From contig CAYGOF010000015.1 in assembly GCA_964351395.1 (NCBI GenBank), positions 54,506 through 118,505 on the forward strand: 64,000 nucleotides of DNA, in the 5' to 3' direction. The stretch is from Imperialibacter sp964351395. Lineage in GTDB: Bacteria > Bacteroidota > Bacteroidia > Cytophagales > Cyclobacteriaceae. Under the pieces are notes generated by a model that saw nothing but the letters and a program-made list of their open reading frames with translations, had not been told where the DNA came from and did no database searches. Positions within the stretch are counted from its first letter, which is position 1. The number at the start of each line of letters is the position of its first letter. Shown here piece by piece: positions 43,212-52,649 of this stretch. A program made the position numbers and the translations under genes.

Positions 43212-46094
43212 CTATTCTTCTGCAACTTTGCCTTTATCGCCGTTTGGAATAAGCCCTTTGGTGAGTTTGGCTACATGCCCCTGCACCATTTCATCTACCT
43301 TATGGCTTTTCCCTGAAAGCTTACTTCTCATAAAACTCTCAAGCGGCATTAAACAAAGTGCCACGCCTACCTGAAGAAAGAAGGACAAAACCGGCGACGT
43401 ATTCGTCTCAAAATTTGCCTCAACTACGGTTTGAATAAATTCAATGATCATAATAATGGTGAGAAACGTGAGAAGCCGATTAAGCACCAAGACGTACATT
43501 CTATCACTCTTCGTCAACCGGGAGCTGAGGAATAATAACATGGCAAAAAACAGGAATTCAGCAGCATAAAACCATGGTCGTTGCCAATAAGGAGGCACAA
43601 CGGTAAAAAGCGTAGATTCCAGTGGTTTTACCACGCCAAAGGTATTTCGGGTTTCTACTTGCAACTCATACTTATCAGGTGGCAAGTAGGAAAACTGTAT
43701 CGTGTTGTTCGAAGGAGACCATTCAGACCATTCGTCGTTGAGACCCAACAGCCGATAGCGGTAATCAATCTGTAAGATGCCGGAATACTCTGTCTGGTGA
43801 TAGTAGAAACTGAGCGAACTATTTTCTTCCTCTACCCTCCAACGTGACCCAATAGGAAGCAACTGATTATTAACTGATCTTATTTGCTTCAGGAATGGGT
43901 TATAATTAGCTTCAAACGCTTTGCTGTGATCAATTCTATAAAAATTATTATCAGCAGTCACCACCCATAAATCACCCTCTTTCTCAAAATCCACCGAGAC
44001 GATGTGGTCGAATACATTCAAAAAAGAAAACGACGCTTTGTCCTCAGTTTTAGGCCCTATTCTGTGCCATACTCTGCCATCAGATACTAACAAATAAGCT
44101 CCTGAGCTAATGTATCGAACCGGTTCCTTTACCCCAAACCACTCTATTTGCTCAAGTTGATCGCCCGCTAGTTTAAAAAACCCTTTGGCATGCACAAATA
44201 CTACTCCCTGGGTAGCGTCCTCAATGCCGATAACCGGGTCGAGGTAATCGTTCTTTAATGCAATTTCTCCGGCATCCAGCAGAATGCCGTTTTCTATTTT
44301 GGCCCAGTAAACCTTTTGTGCGGTACAAAGCCATATTCTGCCAGTATTGTCTTTGAAAATGTACTGAATGAAGTCGTCAATATTTTCAAGTAAAACTTTC
44401 TCTACCCACTGCCCAGCCTCGTTCTCAACCGTGACCAGGCCACCTTTGTAGGTAGATATGAGTATCATGTCCTGTGACGAATCATAAAAGACCCGTCTCG
44501 CTGCCTCGGAAAAAATCTGTCTGGCAGAATCGTTTTTGACGATGTACACGCCAGCCAGTCCTGCGGCCATCATTTGTTCGTTACCAATTGGCACAAGCTG
44601 ACTGATACGACCTTCGATACCGCTGATCTTTTTATAAACGTACGTAATACTTTGAAGCTCCTTCTTTACCCTTCTAACCACAACAGGTTTCGCTTCTTCC
44701 TTACCCTTACCTGTGATTTGTTTCTTTGCACGATTGATAACAGCTGCCACGCCCGTTTTTGGCGCGCTTTCAGCTTCACTTTTAGTTGGCTCAGGTTTAC
44801 TATCCTCAGATTTATTCTTTTTTAAAAAGGAGAACAAACCTCCTTTCTTTTTATTGTCATCGGCCGACGCTTCTGGTTTTTCTTTTGTATCTGACTCAAC
44901 TGGCGCGCTTTCCTCCTCCTTTTTGTTGAAGCGAAGGAATGACAAAATACCCCCTCCCTCCTTTTTATCTTTATCTCCCTTATCTTCAACTGTCAATTGG
45001 GTGTTTGGATTTTTCTTGATGTAGTACACTACCTCATCGAAGTTTTCCACCTTATCCAGGTAAAAAAGGCCCAAATTGGTGCCAGTAAATACCCTGTCAT
45101 CAAAATGCCTCGAAGTATAAATAGTGCCATCAAGTCCTGGATAGTAGTTGTAGGATTTAAATGGAATATTGGGAGACACTCTTGTGTAACCATAGGGATG
45201 TCCTACCCAAAGCCCTTGCTCGATGTCTACATAAAGCGTTTGTGTCTCATTGTCGGGAAGCCCCGTGTGATAGTTGACAATCTGATCCAATTTCTTGCCC
45301 TTCACATCAACAAAGACTACGCCACCCCTCAGGGTACCCAGCGCCAATATGTTATCGGAAATCCACTTTGCAGTAAGCACTCCGGCCTCTAGCAAGTATC
45401 CTTCATCGTCGAGCTGCAAGGGCACTACTTCCTCATCGCTCAGCACATACAATTCACTTGTTTTATTTGCACCTATCCATTGTCCGCTTGTTGATTCTTC
45501 CCATAAAACCCAAGGGCCATGCTCGTAGAACCCTTTAGGCAGGTTCCCGTCACCTTGAATAACAAACGTAGTATCCTCGTTGATAGCCAACAGTCTTTTG
45601 TCAAAAACGGTCAGGCCACTTACCGGCAATGGCAATGAGACTTTGTCCAGCACACCTCCGCTTGTTGACATCGAAAACACATTGGTTTCATCGGTCATGA
45701 AAATATTGTCGTTAAAACCAATCAGCTGCGACATGGCGATCCTGGCAAAGCTCGAGTCTACAAGAGTCTTGAAAATCAAGTTACCATAGACATCATTGGT
45801 TAAACGACCAAAGCCATAAGTGCCTCCCAGATAAATGATTGAGTCGTGTAATAGAATAGAAAAGGTGGGTCCCGGAGTTTCTACCAAATCCCAACTTGTT
45901 CCATCAAACTGAAGTAAACCCTGCCGGTTAGCAAAATATAGTCTCCCAACATCATCCTGTTGGATGCTGTAGTTGATTTGGTCCCGCTTGTCTTTGATCG
46001 GGGTAAAATGCGTCTGAAAGTAGTAGCCGGATTGCCCGACGAGAGAAAAAGACAGGAAGACGAAAAATAGCAGGCTGAGTAACTTACGTGTCAT
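43212..46094 (-). CDS. Orphan propeller/Y_Y_Y-type membrane sensor with charged insertion
   Basis: A 960-aa protein: signal peptide (LLSLLFFVFLSFSLVGQS), a two-component-regulator-type propeller (about 25-355 and 480-745), and a Y_Y_Y-like beta-sandwich with LLGLNDEWSEWSPSNNTIQFSYLPPDKYEL (about 745-830). The end (about 840-935) has three membrane helices and a short tail but no histidine kinase, LytTR or HTH domain, so signalling, if any, must pass to another protein. Residues about 366-475 form a highly charged, low-complexity insertion rich in K, E, D and S, with two repeats: GGGILSFLRFNKKEEE and KKGGLFSFLKKNKSED. It interrupts the propeller. It stands alone between the BNR paralog region and the CPBP gene. 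Confidence 0.8.
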   Translation of the reverse strand: MTRKLLSLLFFVFLSFSLVGQSGYYFQTHFTPIKDKRDQINYSIQQDDVGRLYFANRQGLLQFDGTSWDLVETPGPTFSILLHDSIIYLGGTYGFGRLTNDVYGNLIFKTLVDSSFARIAMSQLIGFNDNIFMTDETNVFSMSTSGGVLDKVSLPLPVSGLTVFDKRLLAINEDTTFVIQGDGNLPKGFYEHGPWVLWEESTSGQWIGANKTSELYVLSDEEVVPLQLDDEGYLLEAGVLTAKWISDNILALGTLRGGVVFVDVKGKKLDQIVNYHTGLPDNETQTLYVDIEQGLWVGHPYGYTRVSPNIPFKSYNYYPGLDGTIYTSRHFDDRVFTGTNLGLFYLDKVENFDEVVYYIKKNPNTQLTVEDKGDKDKKEGGGILSFLRFNKKEEESAPVESDTKEKPEASADDNKKKGGLFSFLKKNKSEDSKPEPTKSEAESAPKTGVAAVINRAKKQITGKGKEEAKPVVVRRVKKELQSITYVYKKISGIEGRISQLVPIGNEQMMAAGLAGVYIVKNDSARQIFSEAARRVFYDSSQDMILISTYKGGLVTVENEAGQWVEKVLLENIDDFIQYIFKDNTGRIWLCTAQKVYWAKIENGILLDAGEIALKNDYLDPVIGIEDATQGVVFVHAKGFFKLAGDQLEQIEWFGVKEPVRYISSGAYLLVSDGRVWHRIGPKTEDKASFSFLNVFDHIVSVDFEKEGDLWVVTADNNFYRIDHSKAFEANYNPFLKQIRSVNNQLLPIGSRWRVEEENSSLSFYYHQTEYSGILQIDYRYRLLGLNDEWSEWSPSNNTIQFSYLPPDKYELQVETRNTFGVVKPLESTLFTVVPPYWQRPWFYAAEFLFFAMLLFLSSRLTKSDRMYVLVLNRLLTFLTIIMIIEFIQTVVEANFETNTSPVLSFFLQVGVALCLMPLESFMRSKLSGKSHKVDEMVQGHVAKLTKGLIPNGDKGKVAEE

Positions 46095-46113
46095 AATGGT
46101 TGAAGTAGAACTT

Positions 46114-46140
46114 CAAATTAGCAAATTCCAGCTTTCCAAA
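46114..46140 (-). promoter_or_regulatory. Candidate promoter of the propeller/Y_Y_Y sensor gene
   Basis: On the reverse strand, TTTG (46137-46140), a 16-bp spacer and TAATTTG (46114-46120) resemble the -33/-7 pair of Bacteroidota, 20 bp upstream of the start codon. The spacer is at the short end of the usual range. Confidence 0.4.
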
Positions 46141-46170
46141 TAGACACATTATGTTAGGCGGGTGTGAAAT

Positions 46171-47115
46171 TTATTTAAAGATTGCTTGCAGCCAACCATA
46201 AAACTCCATCAACCAGGCCACACCAACGTGTAAAATCACACCACCCCAAATATTGCGACTATTGACCGATATAATTCCCAGGATGTAGCCACCCACAGCT
46301 GAGCTGATCGCTTCAGTCATTGGCTTTCCAAAATGTAAAAAAACGTAAGCGGGCACCATTACCAGCACGGAATAAGCGCCAAAGTATCTATAGAAAGCCA
46401 AAACAAGCAACCCTCTATAAAATAACTCAACCGCAACGAAGTCACTCCCATAAGCCAGTTCGTAAATAAGCACAGTCCACCATTGACTGATGCCCATTTC
46501 CGTAGCCAATTCAGGGCCCCTCGTTTTCATGTATCGCGGATAATAATTCTGGAGATCCTGAAAGAAAGAAGCGAATCCAATGACTACCACCATGGCCAGA
46601 AACATAAACAGATAGGGTTTCCAGTCCCAATGCGAGGACCTGAGTCCGTAAAACGATCTGTATTTTTCCTTTTCTAAAAACAGATAAAGTAAAATAACAG
46701 GCAAAACCACATTGATAAGGCTATCGGCTTTACGAAAGGTATAGCTCGCAAAATACCTTTCGTGGCCTTCCATTCCCAGAACCAACCCATCTAATGGCTT
46801 CCAATACTGTGAGAGCCCGGAGATTAAGAACACCAGCACTACCCGAAGCCAAAATCCTTTTTCGCGCAACCATTCACGCTTGTCGGTGAAATAGTAGACC
46901 ATACCGGCAGCCACCACAAAGGGGAACAAATTGAAAAGGCTCACAAGGATCCACCGCGCACCTGGTCCATGCCCTTTGATGATGAAGTCGTTGTAGAAAT
47001 TGGTAGAAAAATTGAAGGCGACACTCAGGCCAATAAACAAGAGTAGGCTACCATACAGCCCAGCTTGAAAGTAACTCTTTTGAAAGTCAAGCAGCTGCTT
47101 CAGAAGTGCTTTCAT
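46171..47115 (-). CDS. CPBP family intramembrane metalloprotease
   Basis: A 314-aa membrane protein with about seven or eight helices. Its C-terminal half has the CPBP (Abi) signature: AVELFYRGLLVLAF, equivalent to the first motif but with Val in place of the first Glu of E-E-x-x-x-R, FLHFGKPMTEA (catalytic His) and the later GGVILHVGVAWLMEF (second His). CPBP proteins cleave membrane substrates or act in bacteriocin immunity and protein processing. It lies 4 bp downstream of the LpxR-type gene on the same strand, so the two form one unit. The missing first Glu may affect activity; this variant is not rare in the family. Confidence 0.82.
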   Translation of the reverse strand: MKALLKQLLDFQKSYFQAGLYGSLLLFIGLSVAFNFSTNFYNDFIIKGHGPGARWILVSLFNLFPFVVAAGMVYYFTDKREWLREKGFWLRVVLVFLISGLSQYWKPLDGLVLGMEGHERYFASYTFRKADSLINVVLPVILLYLFLEKEKYRSFYGLRSSHWDWKPYLFMFLAMVVVIGFASFFQDLQNYYPRYMKTRGPELATEMGISQWWTVLIYELAYGSDFVAVELFYRGLLVLAFYRYFGAYSVLVMVPAYVFLHFGKPMTEAISSAVGGYILGIISVNSRNIWGGVILHVGVAWLMEFYGWLQAIFK

Positions 47116-47119
47116 AGGC

Positions 47120-48103
47120 TCAGAATCTGTAACTTATTTTCGCTCTCATATACCTGTGATGTTCTGCTCCCCTCACTTCTCTTGAAGTAGTTTTGAAAGA
47201 TAATTCAAAGTCCATTTTCTCATAAGCAAGTACTGCTCCATAGGTTTGTCTAAGCACAACTGTCTCTGATTCTTCAGTATACCTACTACCGGCGCCTATA
47301 AAGTTACCATCAATCGTCGCATTGTAAAGTACCAGATTGCCTTCGACAGCGGCCAACAAATACCATTCTACTAATTTTTTTTCCTGCCGCTTGATACCCA
47401 TCAAACTATTGGTAAAATGGCTCTGGTTCAAGCCGTTTAAGCTGCCATACCTAAACGCAAATTGTTGTGATGCCTGGTTGAGCACTGTGCCAACCACAAT
47501 TGCTGAAGAACTGATAAAGTCCAATTTTTCTACAATCGGCCATTGTTTTTTGTATTCCGGGGACAATATGAGCACTGGTGTATTATTGATTTGGTATTCC
47601 CAACCTCGCGGTTGGCGTATTCGAAGCGATTTATGCCACCAACGCATCAACTCACCTGTTTTGATTGCCGGTCCTAGCCAACCTGCGTCTGCTTTGAGTG
47701 AAAAGGCGGCGCTTGGCTTAAAATAATTCAGACGGAGTCCCAAAGTGGCCATACCTGCATAGGGTCGGTCCAGTTCATCCAGCCTGTCCCACAGAATATC
47801 TTTAGGTGTGTAAATGTAGTGAGAGAAGGTAAGGTCGTAGCTTAGCCTGGTAGGTGCATTTCCTGCACTTCCTGTATTTTGAAACGGAAGTTTTTGGGCC
47901 GAAGCAGAATAGCTGGCAAAAATGCCACTTGAATAATACCGATCATAGCTGGTGAAAAAGTAGGCATCATTGTCAACAATAAGCTGAAGCTGTTTTGGCT
48001 GCGTGCCCTTATCGCTCACTTGGGCACGAAGCGATGTTAAATCGCCAAGCAAGATGATACTGCACCCCAAAAAAAAGAAAATAAGCCTGGTCTTCCTCAT
48101 CAA
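47120..48103 (-). CDS. LpxR-like lipid A deacylase family protein
   Basis: A 327-aa outer-membrane protein with a signal peptide (LIFFFLGCSIILLGDLTSLRAQ). The pattern DNDAYFFTSYDRYYSSGIFASYS near residue 40 matches the LpxR/DUF2219 family, with the conserved Asp, Tyr and Gly cluster, and a last strand ending in RAKISYRF (a terminal Phe typical of beta-barrel proteins). LpxR removes the 3'-acyl chains of lipid A in other bacteria and uses Ca2+; here the activity is inferred. It overlaps nothing and is followed after 4 bp by the CPBP protease gene; co-transcription is likely. Confidence 0.82.
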   Translation of the reverse strand: MMRKTRLIFFFLGCSIILLGDLTSLRAQVSDKGTQPKQLQLIVDNDAYFFTSYDRYYSSGIFASYSASAQKLPFQNTGSAGNAPTRLSYDLTFSHYIYTPKDILWDRLDELDRPYAGMATLGLRLNYFKPSAAFSLKADAGWLGPAIKTGELMRWWHKSLRIRQPRGWEYQINNTPVLILSPEYKKQWPIVEKLDFISSSAIVVGTVLNQASQQFAFRYGSLNGLNQSHFTNSLMGIKRQEKKLVEWYLLAAVEGNLVLYNATIDGNFIGAGSRYTEESETVVLRQTYGAVLAYEKMDFELSFKTTSREVRGAEHHRYMRAKISYRF

Positions 48104-48196
48104 TTAGGTTGAACGCTCAGAATAATTAAAAGGCGAATTTATAATTTTTTTAGAAGCTGAGGTGAGTGGTAGCGATAAGCACTGCAAGGACTGAAA

Positions 48197-48227
48197 AGCA
48201 AAACCCCGATAGCTATCGGGGTTTGCT
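48197..48227. repeat. Long palindrome with CCCCGATAG/CTATCGGGG core
   Basis: A near-perfect inverted repeat of about 31 bases: AGCAAAACCCCGATAG / CTATCGGGGTTTGCT, with one extra A in the left arm. The core CCCCGATAG-CTATCGGGG resembles a palindrome found repeatedly in Bacteroidota genomes. It lies 147 bp past the stop of the leftward BNR gene and 94 bp upstream of the LpxR gene; with a T-rich leftward side it may act as a terminator. Only one copy was seen in this window. The surrounding gap (48104-48373) is otherwise empty. Confidence 0.6.
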
Positions 48228-48373
48228 TAGTATATGAGTATTAGCACAGTAATATCTAAATATCGTATAAAATTTCAAATATTTTTAATTCCTATGCCCA
48301 TTTGGGAATCGAGCAAAGAATTTTAACATCGAAATAGTGATAAAATATTGCTTTATCTAACGAAAATACCCAC

Positions 48374-51300
48374 CTACATTTTCTTGTCCAGCTTTACCTC
48401 TTCCAGATCGGATCTACTGACCTTTTTATTGAATGATGGTATATCTTTTTTCAGAATAGTATCAAAGGCAGCCATATGCCCGTCTAATTCTCCTTTCAGT
48501 ACATCAAAGACCTCATAGGAGCCTTTAGTTGGTTTTCCGTCGCCACTTTCCACACTTTTTCTGAGGTAAGCGAGGCGGTTATTTAGCCTAATCGGAAAAT
48601 TTAATGGATCCTGCCCACTTTGATTTTTAACCTGATAGAGTGCTTCTTCCACCGCACTGAGCTTCGCCAACAGCACCTGAGCATCCTTTTGCAACGATTT
48701 ATTTTGAATGACTAGCGTATCTATTTGCGATTTAAGCTGACGGATATCTATTACCGTTTGATTGGCAAGCGAAGTTGCATTTTTTATCCTGAGTGCCAGG
48801 TCAAACTGTTCTTTCACATCTGCTTCGGTGACACCAGTAATTCTTGGATCCAGACCAACGGTAATTTCTGCCGTTTGCACTTCTCCATTTACTGCCACAC
48901 TTACCGTATACTTACCAGGAGGTGCATAGGGGCCCAGTTGAGGTCGGGCAGACCAAATAATCATTCCCTCAAAATCGACAGCGCCCGGATACCTCAAATT
49001 CCATTCATATTTATTCAGCCCCTGCGCGGTAGTAGGTGCTTTAGGTAAACTTCCATACCAACTTGATGCCTCGTCGTCATCTTCTTTAGGTTCCGGTAAG
49101 GTCCCTTTTTCTTCAAGAATCACCGTACCATTGGCGTCTTTGATCGTCACCACTACTTCATCCGCTTGCTTTGGTAAAAAATAACTCACCGAAGCACTTT
49201 CCACTCTCCTTATCGCTGGGTCTGGCGAAAACAAGGTAAAATCTGATTTATTCGCTACCTCAGCATATTGTCTGAATGGTCCAATATCGTCCAGAATATA
49301 TACTGATCGCCCATGTGTTCCTGCCACCAAGTCACGGTCAGTTACCATCAGGTCAGCTATTTGTGTGTCCGGCATATTCATTTGCAGGCTATGCCAATTT
49401 GCTCCATCATCAAACGATACCCAAACAGTATGTTCGCCGCCAGCATAAAGCAAACCGGGCACCTTAATGTCTTCTCTTATTGTATGCAAATAGTCATCCT
49501 CCCTGATACCACTGATGATTTTTGTCCAGGTTTTGCCATAGTCGTGGGTTTTCCAGAGGTAGGGGGCCCTATCGTCCATCTGATATCTTTTACCGGCTAC
49601 ATAGGCTGTGCCAGGATCATGCCTGGAAACGTCGATGATACTCACTCTTGTGTCTTTTGGCATATCAGGAGGAGTGATATTACTCCATGTTTTACCAAAA
49701 TCTCTGGTAATGTGAATCAGACCATCGTCAGAACCAGCCCATATGGTATTCACGTCGTGATAGCTGGGCGCTAGCGCAAATACAGTGGCATAGATCTCAG
49801 GACCATTCATGTCCATCGTTAAAGCGCCACCCGACATGCCAAGTGTTTCAGGGTCGGCATAGGTAAGATCGGGGCTTATTTTTTGCCACGATTGCCCTTC
49901 GTCAGCCGATACCCACACATGCTGTGAACAGGTAAAGAGCAGGTTATTGTCCACTGGAGAAAAAACAATTGGGAAAGTCCACTGCCACCGTTCAGGCAAG
50001 CTGGAGCTAGGCTCTCCGGAAAAGAAACGAGGATATACCTGCACATCTCTCAAATGGCCTGTTGCCCTATTAAATCGTGTGAGGAGCGCTCCCTGACTAC
50101 CCGCATAAAACACATCGGGGTTCTTAGGATCCTGCGCGATGTATCCGCTTTCTCCACCCCCTGGAGAATAATAGTATTCTGTTTTTGGCCCCCGGGCTGA
50201 TAGAAAATCCCAGCCATCACTAGGGATACACATGGTCGAGTTATCCTGCTGTGCACCACATATATGATAGGGAAAGTCGTTAGTCACCATGATATGATAG
50301 AACTGAGCAGTTGGAAAGTCCAGGTCTGTCCAGGTTTTACCCCCGTTTACCGAAACAGTTCCCCCGCCATCATTGGATGCGATCATGCGCATGGGATCAT
50401 TTGGGTCGATCCACAAGTCGTGGTTATCGCCATGGGGTGGCCTGATCGTCACATCAAATTTCTCACCACCATCGGTTGATTTGTAGAAACCGACATTCAA
50501 ACCATAGACTGTGTTTTCGTCTTTTGGATCCGCATAAATACGGCTATAGTAAAATGCCCTTTGTCTTAGCTTTCTTTCCTCGTTCACTTTTTTCCAAGTG
50601 CTACCGGCATCGTCGGATCGAAATACTCCACCATCATTGGCTTCAACCACAGCCCACAATCGTTTTGGGTTAGCGGGTGATACCGTCACTCCTATCTTAC
50701 CTACCGGACCTTGAGGCAAGCCAGGATTCCTGGTAAGCTCCTTCCAGGTATCTCCACCGTCTACCGACTTGTACAAGCCACAATCCGGACCACCACCCCA
50801 CATTTTGTAGGGCGTACGGTACACCTGCCATATTGAAGCATAAACCACTTTGGGGTTGGTTCGGTCGATAATGATATCGACACCACCAGCTTTCTGGCTT
50901 TTGTATAAAACTTTCTTCCATGTTTTACCCCCATCTTTGGAGCGGAAGATGCCTCTTTCTTCATTGTCGCCATAAGGGTGCCCAAGAGCAGCCACAAACA
51001 CGATATCGGGATTGGTGGGATCAACACGTACCCTTGCAATAGCCTGGGTCTCTTTAAGCCCCATGTGTTCCCAGGTTTTACCAGCGTCTATCGACTTATA
51101 GACCCCGTCGCCCTGCATGATATTGCCCCTGAACTGGGTTTCTCCCGTCCCGATATATACTATGTCTGGATTGGTTTCCGAGACTGCCACTGCTCCTACC
51201 GACGAACTTGTAATCTGACCATCGGTTACTGGCTTCCAGGTTTGACCACCGTCAACTGTTTTCCAAAGGCCACCACCTACAGCGCCAAAATAGTACTCAT

Positions 51301-51502
51301 TGGGCCTGGAAGGACTACCCGAAGCACCCAGGGATCTTCCTCCCCTGCTTGGCCCTACATTTCTCCATTCAAACCCTTTCGTCAATAATGTATCGAGCGA
51401 GGTGATTGGCTTTGAGGGATATCCCTCAGGCAATGATTGTCCGTTGACAAACAAGGACAGCATCATCGCCGCAACTAGTAAATAGCATCTGCTTAGTTTC
51501 AT
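48374..51502 (-). CDS. Large exported BNR/sortilin-type propeller protein (second paralog)
   Basis: A 1042-aa protein from the ATG at 51502, where the signal peptide MKLSRCYLLVAAMMLSLFVNG begins; the frame is open upstream but without a credible start. It is a paralog of the gene at 40021-43068: both have GFEWRNVGPSRGGR/EFRNVGPTRGGR, GGGLWKTVDGGQTWKPV, NDGG-rich repeats and the HGDNHDLWIDPND/HGDNHDLWINPND block. Propeller about 35-770; the C-terminal part (about 790-1042) has a sandwich domain and a helical tail. Function unknown as for the paralog; the shared family has many copies in Cytophagales. Located between the LpxR and deacetylase genes. Confidence 0.85.
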   Translation of the reverse strand: MKLSRCYLLVAAMMLSLFVNGQSLPEGYPSKPITSLDTLLTKGFEWRNVGPSRGGRSLGASGSPSRPNEYYFGAVGGGLWKTVDGGQTWKPVTDGQITSSSVGAVAVSETNPDIVYIGTGETQFRGNIMQGDGVYKSIDAGKTWEHMGLKETQAIARVRVDPTNPDIVFVAALGHPYGDNEERGIFRSKDGGKTWKKVLYKSQKAGGVDIIIDRTNPKVVYASIWQVYRTPYKMWGGGPDCGLYKSVDGGDTWKELTRNPGLPQGPVGKIGVTVSPANPKRLWAVVEANDGGVFRSDDAGSTWKKVNEERKLRQRAFYYSRIYADPKDENTVYGLNVGFYKSTDGGEKFDVTIRPPHGDNHDLWIDPNDPMRMIASNDGGGTVSVNGGKTWTDLDFPTAQFYHIMVTNDFPYHICGAQQDNSTMCIPSDGWDFLSARGPKTEYYYSPGGGESGYIAQDPKNPDVFYAGSQGALLTRFNRATGHLRDVQVYPRFFSGEPSSSLPERWQWTFPIVFSPVDNNLLFTCSQHVWVSADEGQSWQKISPDLTYADPETLGMSGGALTMDMNGPEIYATVFALAPSYHDVNTIWAGSDDGLIHITRDFGKTWSNITPPDMPKDTRVSIIDVSRHDPGTAYVAGKRYQMDDRAPYLWKTHDYGKTWTKIISGIREDDYLHTIREDIKVPGLLYAGGEHTVWVSFDDGANWHSLQMNMPDTQIADLMVTDRDLVAGTHGRSVYILDDIGPFRQYAEVANKSDFTLFSPDPAIRRVESASVSYFLPKQADEVVVTIKDANGTVILEEKGTLPEPKEDDDEASSWYGSLPKAPTTAQGLNKYEWNLRYPGAVDFEGMIIWSARPQLGPYAPPGKYTVSVAVNGEVQTAEITVGLDPRITGVTEADVKEQFDLALRIKNATSLANQTVIDIRQLKSQIDTLVIQNKSLQKDAQVLLAKLSAVEEALYQVKNQSGQDPLNFPIRLNNRLAYLRKSVESGDGKPTKGSYEVFDVLKGELDGHMAAFDTILKKDIPSFNKKVSRSDLEEVKLDKKM

Positions 51503-51608
51503 AGAAAGATCAATAATTTGAACGAAAGACCAATATAAGCTGCCATGGGCTTCCTTTGAAGCCGCTAATGGAAAAGCAGCTGCGCAATGGGAAAAACAAT
51601 TATAAAAA

Positions 51609-52649
51609 CTAACGTACAGATGGGTTGATCCACAAATGGCTAAACCAATGCCATTGACCATCGCCGTCTTTAATAGTGAGGGTGTAAAGGGTTCTCCTGC
51701 CTGTCAATGCCTGGGCAGGCTTCACAAGTAATTCAACATTTTCTCCTTGGACAGATTGCTTTATCACACAACTACCTCCCTGCACAAAACACTGAATATC
51801 TGATAGTTGTAAGTGGTTTTTCTGGAATTTCAATGTAAGTTGGGGCGACCGTTCAGCACCTTGCATCACAAAACTAGCAGGACTTTCTCCAGTCATTTTG
51901 AAAGCCCTCATATTGGCCTTGGAAATGAACTTCTCGAGGGCTGAAAAGGCAGAAGCCATTGGAAACCTCGGTAAGCGGTAAAAGTCGCTTTGGGCATACA
52001 TCACCCCGGAATTTTGGGCCAATGCGGCATCAAACCCCATCTTCTTTATGATGGCTGTCATTTCCAGGTCAAATTCACCGTAAGGATAGGCAAATACTTT
52101 CGGTTCAAACCCTAATTGACCCTTTATGATATCCTGCGACCGCCTTACATCATTTTCAAAGCTAGTATATTTCGAATCACCTTTTTCATTCAAAAAGTAG
52201 GCGTGAGAGTCGCTATGGTTCCCTATTTCAATATTACTGGCCAGACATTCCTTCAGCTGTTCCCAGTCCATATAGGAGCTGCCACCTACCGTTTCGGTAT
52301 TGACAAAAACCGTAGCTGCAAAACCATATTTTTTCAACAACGGAACACCATTTTGGAAAAAGCTTTCATAACCGTCGTCAAATGTGATCATGGCTACCTT
52401 TTCTCTCTCACCAGGCTGCTTTAAATATTCTGTAGCTTGTGTGGTAGTAAGTACTTTAAATTTGTTCTGCTGAAGGTATTTCAAATGAGATTCGAAGTCC
52501 TGAATGGAAATATTCGTTGACGGATATCGATCATCGCCCACTCTGTGGTAAACGAAACCTACTACTTCCCTGTTCATCTGCCCATAGAGGCAGCTATTGA
52601 GGGTCGTCAACAATAACGCCGCCCACCACCACCACCGTGTCAATGACAT
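51609..52649 (-). CDS. Exported polysaccharide deacetylase
   Basis: About 346 aa from the ATG at 52649, chosen because the signal sequence runs MSLTRWWWWAALLLTTLNS; an ATG at 52679 would add ten residues and increase the overlap with the upstream gene. The NodB-homology domain (about 30-240) has the metal motif ITFDDGYESFF, HSDSH and a later YPYG strand, as in chitin or peptidoglycan deacetylases, with a C-terminal beta-sandwich (about 250-346). It would remove acetyl groups from amino sugars of a cell-surface polymer. Its 5' end overlaps the 3' end of the Bax-like gene by about 56 bp, so the two are co-transcribed. Confidence 0.87.
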   Translation of the reverse strand: MSLTRWWWWAALLLTTLNSCLYGQMNREVVGFVYHRVGDDRYPSTNISIQDFESHLKYLQQNKFKVLTTTQATEYLKQPGEREKVAMITFDDGYESFFQNGVPLLKKYGFAATVFVNTETVGGSSYMDWEQLKECLASNIEIGNHSDSHAYFLNEKGDSKYTSFENDVRRSQDIIKGQLGFEPKVFAYPYGEFDLEMTAIIKKMGFDAALAQNSGVMYAQSDFYRLPRFPMASAFSALEKFISKANMRAFKMTGESPASFVMQGAERSPQLTLKFQKNHLQLSDIQCFVQGGSCVIKQSVQGENVELLVKPAQALTGRRTLYTLTIKDGDGQWHWFSHLWINPSVR

